Assembly: GCA_010084195.1 (NCBI GenBank)
Contig: RGPS01000001.1
Location: forward strand, 1 to 64,000
Length of the DNA stretch: 64,000 nt
Direction of reading: 5' to 3'
Origin: Terriglobia bacterium
GTDB taxonomy: Bacteria; Acidobacteriota; Terriglobia; Bryobacterales; Bryobacteraceae
Shown here in pieces: positions 61,200 through 64,000 of this stretch; the stretch's first letter is position 1; each line of letters starts with the position of its first letter. The notes beneath the pieces were generated by a model. The model was given only the letters and a program-made list of their open reading frames with translations. It was not told the DNA's origin and made no database searches. The position numbers and the translations under genes were made by a program.

Positions 61200-62060
61200 A
61201 TGCGCCTCATGACTTTCCGCTACGGCGGCCAGGATCACGCCGGTGTGGTTACCCCGGCTGGTGTCGTTCCCGTTCTTGAAATCAACACGAAGCACGACCT
61301 GCACCTCCCGAACAGTCTGCTGGAGATCATTCGGCAGGATATTCGGGAAATTCCGACTTCCGGGGTTTCGGCGATTTCTTTGGCGGACGTGGAGCCTCGC
61401 CTTCCGTATGCGGTGCCGCCGAAGATTTATTGCATTGGCCTGAATTACAAGTCACACGCGGAAGACATTGATGCCGTGCAACCGGAAGAGCCGGGCAGTT
61501 TCATGAAACCCGCTTCGTGTATGTTCCAGCCCGGCGGCGACATCATTCTGCCGCCCGCTGAGGTTTCCGACGACGTGGATGCGGAAGGCGAACTGGGCCT
61601 TATCATTGGCAGGTCATGCCGGTTTGTGCCTGTGGAGAAGGCGCGGGAAGTGATCTATGGCTTGACTACAACGCTGGATTTGACGGCGCTTGACGTCCTG
61701 CGTAAGAACCCTCGCTACCTCACCCGGGCCAAGAGTATCGACACGTTCTTTAGCTTTGGACCCGTGATTGTAACTTCGGACGAAGTGGGCGATATTGACG
61801 ATCTGGAAGTCATCACCGAGCACAATGAGGGCGTTTGCTCCCGCGATTTCGTGCGCAATATGAAGCACAAACCCCTGAACCTGGTAGCGTTCCACAGCAA
61901 CTTCTTCACCTTGCAGCCAGGCGACGTGATCTCGACCGGGTGCCCGAAAGGCGCGCGCATTAAGGCCGGCGACCGTGTTCGGGCGCGGATCGAAGGTGTT
62001 GGCACGACTACCGCCAACGTCACGCAGGGGCTGCGGACTCCGTTCGGATTCTCGGCCTGA
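61200..62060 (+). CDS. Fumarylacetoacetate hydrolase-family protein
   Basis: 286 residues. The FAH catalytic domain starts around IYCIGLNYKSHAEDIDAVQPEEPGSFMKPASCM. Metal ligands are in DDVDAEGELGLIIGRSCR (two Glu) and TTTLDLTALD (Asp). C-terminal DVISTGCPKGARIKAGDRVRARIEGVG completes the family. Members act as hydratases, decarboxylases or acylpyruvases in the breakdown of aromatic compounds; the substrate is unknown. Start ATG 61200, no signal peptide. Confidence 0.9.
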   Translation: MRLMTFRYGGQDHAGVVTPAGVVPVLEINTKHDLHLPNSLLEIIRQDIREIPTSGVSAISLADVEPRLPYAVPPKIYCIGLNYKSHAEDIDAVQPEEPGSFMKPASCMFQPGGDIILPPAEVSDDVDAEGELGLIIGRSCRFVPVEKAREVIYGLTTTLDLTALDVLRKNPRYLTRAKSIDTFFSFGPVIVTSDEVGDIDDLEVITEHNEGVCSRDFVRNMKHKPLNLVAFHSNFFTLQPGDVISTGCPKGARIKAGDRVRARIEGVGTTTANVTQGLRTPFGFSA

Positions 62061-62074
62061 GATAGAATAAGACT

Positions 62075-62428
62075 GTGCCCTCCGGCCTCAAACGTCTGAT
62101 TCTGTGGGATTACCCCCGCGGGGTCTGGCAATACGACATTGTTTGCGCGGCAATTCTCGTGTTTCTGGTGTTCACGCCGCGCGAGTGGTTTCGCGACCAG
62201 CCTCGCATCCCGCATTCGAGCCAGATCACATCCCTGCCCGGACATGGGGAGCAGATGTTCTGGATTGAACCGGAATTGGTGGCGTCGGTCCCGGAAGGCA
62301 AGCGCCTGAGCGAATTGAGTCGTATCCTCACGCAGCGGACAGGCAGGAAACAGGTTGTGGTTCGCGTGGATCCCATCATGGATGCGGAGAAAGAACTGAA
62401 GGGTTATCTTGCTTTTGGTACCCCGTAA
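62075..62428 (+). CDS. Small single-span membrane protein
   Basis: 117 residues from GTG 62075. One membrane helix (QYDIVCAAILVFLVFTP) follows a basic N-terminus (SGLKRLILWDYPRG). The C-terminal part is soluble (GHGEQMFWIEPELVASVPEG, RKQVVVRVDPIMD). No family recognised. It overlaps the LolA-like gene and is likely in an operon with it, 14 nt after the FAH gene. Confidence 0.7.
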   Translation: MPSGLKRLILWDYPRGVWQYDIVCAAILVFLVFTPREWFRDQPRIPHSSQITSLPGHGEQMFWIEPELVASVPEGKRLSELSRILTQRTGRKQVVVRVDPIMDAEKELKGYLAFGTP

Positions 62429-62432
62429 CCCG

Positions 62433-63128
62433 GTGAGATTCGTCTACCGTTCTGTGAAGCTCCTCCCTGTGGTGTGTCTTCTGGCGGTTTGGCCTTTGAG
62501 CGCCCAGTCTGTGGACGAAGTCTTTGCGCGGCTCGACAAGAGCGCCCAGGGCTTCAAGACGCTGGGTGCTGACATAAAGCAGACTGCGCACACGGCCATC
62601 GTCAACGATGATTCCACCGAAAACGGGACGATCCGGCTGAAGCGGGTCAAGGTTGGCGAAACCCATATTCTGGTGGATTTCACCAGGCCCGATCCGAAGA
62701 CAGTTTCCATTGCAGCCGGGGAAGTGAGGGTTTATATCCCTAAGGCGAAGACTGTCCAGGTTTACGATCTCCGCAGCAAACGCAGTATCCTGGAGCAGGG
62801 CATGCTGTTGGGTTTTGGTGCTACCAGCGCCGAGATCAAGGCGGCCTACGCTGTGAGTTACGTCGGGCAGGAAAGCATCGCGGGGCAACCCTCGGGCCAC
62901 ATCCGTCTGGTGCCGAAATCCAAAGAAGTTCTGCAGACCCTGAAATCAGCTGAGTTGTGGATTTCGGACACTCAGGGCGTGCCGGTGCAGCAGAAATTCA
63001 TCACGTCAGGCAATGGCGACTACACGCTGATCCAGTACACCAATCTGAAGATCAACCCTTCGTTGGGCGATAAAGATCTGAAGCTGAGTGTTCCTAAAGA
63101 CGTTCAGACGCAACAAATCGGCAAATAA
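62433..63128 (+). CDS. LolA-like outer-membrane lipoprotein carrier protein
   Basis: 231 residues from GTG 62433 (alternative TTG 62409), with signal peptide VKLLPVVCLLAVWPLSAQS. LolA/LolB half-barrel: SVDEVFARLDKSAQGFKTLGADIKQTAH, then TVQVYDLRSKRSILEQGMLLGFG and ELWISDTQGVPVQQKFI. It would ferry lipoproteins across the periplasm, or serve another hydrophobic cargo. No LolB or LolCDE in the window. Confidence 0.85.
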   Translation: MRFVYRSVKLLPVVCLLAVWPLSAQSVDEVFARLDKSAQGFKTLGADIKQTAHTAIVNDDSTENGTIRLKRVKVGETHILVDFTRPDPKTVSIAAGEVRVYIPKAKTVQVYDLRSKRSILEQGMLLGFGATSAEIKAAYAVSYVGQESIAGQPSGHIRLVPKSKEVLQTLKSAELWISDTQGVPVQQKFITSGNGDYTLIQYTNLKINPSLGDKDLKLSVPKDVQTQQIGK

Positions 63129-63140
63129 TTCCCGCGGCGA

Positions 63141-64000
63141 ATGAAGCTCAGCACGAACAGATTACCTTGGCTGGACTGGATGCGTGGTATTGGTGCGCTC
63201 ATGATGCTTCAGGGGCATGTATTTCACTCCTTCATGCGTAATGATCTGCGACAGGAAGGGCCTTACCAGCTTTCACAATTTGTGGGCGGCATGCCTCCGG
63301 CTTTGTTTCTTTTCGTGCTGGGCATCACGTACAGCTTCCTGATGGATAGTCAGGTGCGAAAAGGGGTGCCAGCCCGGGGCCGTGTGCAGGCTGCGGCCAA
63401 ACGTTCGGGGTTTCTTTTCCTGGCGGCCTTCGCGTTCCGGTTCCAGCTTTGGGTCGTTTCGATCGATAAGAGTCCGTGGACCGACCTGTTTCGGGTGGAC
63501 ATCCTCAATGTGATGGGGCTTTCGTTGCTGATCCTGTCACCGATGGCGGCCTTCACCACCAGGGAGCGAATCCGACTGTGCGCGGTGCTCGGCACAGTGA
63601 TTGCTCTTCTGACGCCGCCGGTCTCGGCGATCGCCTGGGGCGGGACACCGTGGTTCCTGAAGTACTACCTGATTCCGGATTCCCTGAACTTTGGAATCTT
63701 CCCCTGGGCCGCTTTTGTCGCTTTCGGCCTGAGTGCAGGGAGTCTGCTTCGGACCCTGAAGCCAGACGAGACAGGTCAGGCCATGCAGTGGTTTGGCTGG
63801 GGCGGTTTGGCGCTTGCTTTTGGGGCATGGGTGCTTTCGAACATGTCCCTCACGATCTACCCGAATTCTGATTTCTGGTCGAACAGTCCCGCACTTATCT
63901 TCATCAAACTCGGAGTCATCCTGATCCTGATGGCCTTCTCGTGGGCCTGGAATCTGAGCCTTGACCCGGACAAATGGAGTCTGGTCCGCCAGTTCGGTGC
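63141..64000 (+). CDS. Integral-membrane acyltransferase-like protein (HGSNAT/DUF1624-like), 3' end outside window
   Basis: Open from ATG 63141 to the window end (286 codons seen), so it is absent from the ORF track. RLPWLDWMRGIGALMMLQGHVFHSF matches the DxxRG and His-containing first helix of heparan-alpha-glucosaminide N-acetyltransferase-like proteins. Several further helices follow (PALFLFVLGITYSFLM, VMGLSLLILSPMAAF, FPWAAFVAFGLSAGSLL, FIKLGVILILMAFSWAW). It probably acetylates a surface sugar. It lies 12 nt after the LolA-like gene. Confidence 0.8.
   Translation, partial: MKLSTNRLPWLDWMRGIGALMMLQGHVFHSFMRNDLRQEGPYQLSQFVGGMPPALFLFVLGITYSFLMDSQVRKGVPARGRVQAAAKRSGFLFLAAFAFRFQLWVVSIDKSPWTDLFRVDILNVMGLSLLILSPMAAFTTRERIRLCAVLGTVIALLTPPVSAIAWGGTPWFLKYYLIPDSLNFGIFPWAAFVAFGLSAGSLLRTLKPDETGQAMQWFGWGGLALAFGAWVLSNMSLTIYPNSDFWSNSPALIFIKLGVILILMAFSWAWNLSLDPDKWSLVRQFG

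Overview
The window reads as a 64 kb piece of chromosome from a GC-rich, Gram-negative, aerobic or facultative soil-type bacterium. It is most likely an acidobacterium of the Solibacteres/Bryobacterales kind. The taxonomic pointers are a TIGR03435-type protein (a family strongly expanded in Solibacter relatives), several PEP-CTERM proteins, Tat/Sec-exported sugar-isomerase-like proteins, an exported PQQ/cytochrome c dehydrogenase and GT-C membrane glycosyltransferases. No phage, insertion sequence, CRISPR array, tRNA or rRNA was seen. Coding density is very high, and no gene-free stretch exceeds about 210 bases.

Layout. 1-10 kb: carbamoyltransferase C-terminus (cut by the window edge), uncharacterised membrane genes, a DUF4143-type ATPase, inositol-3-phosphate synthase, a broken acyltransferase-like gene, an inositol/histidinol phosphatase-family enzyme and a zinc alcohol dehydrogenase. 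9.4-20 kb: two PEP-CTERM proteins, two GT-C glycosyltransferases, a short UvrC-like protein, a methyltransferase fused to an exported beta-helix, a CusF-like lipoprotein, a GH16-fold protein without its catalytic residues, an orphan OmpR-type regulator and an FG-GAP protein. 20-31 kb: pirin, YjhG-type dehydratase, MATE exporter, sugar isomerase-like protein, the F0 part of ATP synthase (atpZ, atpI-like, atpB, atpE), an aminotransferase, an HMA protein, M20 peptidase and Uma2. 31-43 kb: NadD-like protein, PQQ dehydrogenase, lipA, a Crp/Fnr regulator, a PLP decarboxylase, rsmA, an ECF sigma/anti-sigma pair and a radical SAM protein. 43-57 kb: MmgE/PrpD, dicarboxylate symporter, YtcJ-like amidohydrolase, epimerase, ThiE-like/FmdE/flippase operon, GntP permease, DUF2891, TgpA-like transglutaminase and a broken TIGR03435 gene. 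57-64 kb: lepA, ribH-nusB, a solitary nuoB, an FAH-family hydrolase, a LolA-like protein and a truncated acyltransferase-like membrane protein.

Two patterns stand out. First, an unusual number of genes are interrupted: two in-frame TGA codons at places where Trp fits, two frameshifts, one internal deletion, one run-on fusion and one remnant. Second, at least five gene 3' ends (atpB, lipA, crp-like, radical SAM, nusB) carry short tandem duplications of 11-23 bp that include or abut the stop codon. Three convergent gene pairs also share interlocked stop codons.

Start sites were moved from the ORF track wherever a ribosome-binding site, signal peptide or family length argued for it. All family names come from motif recognition by eye; no database was searched.
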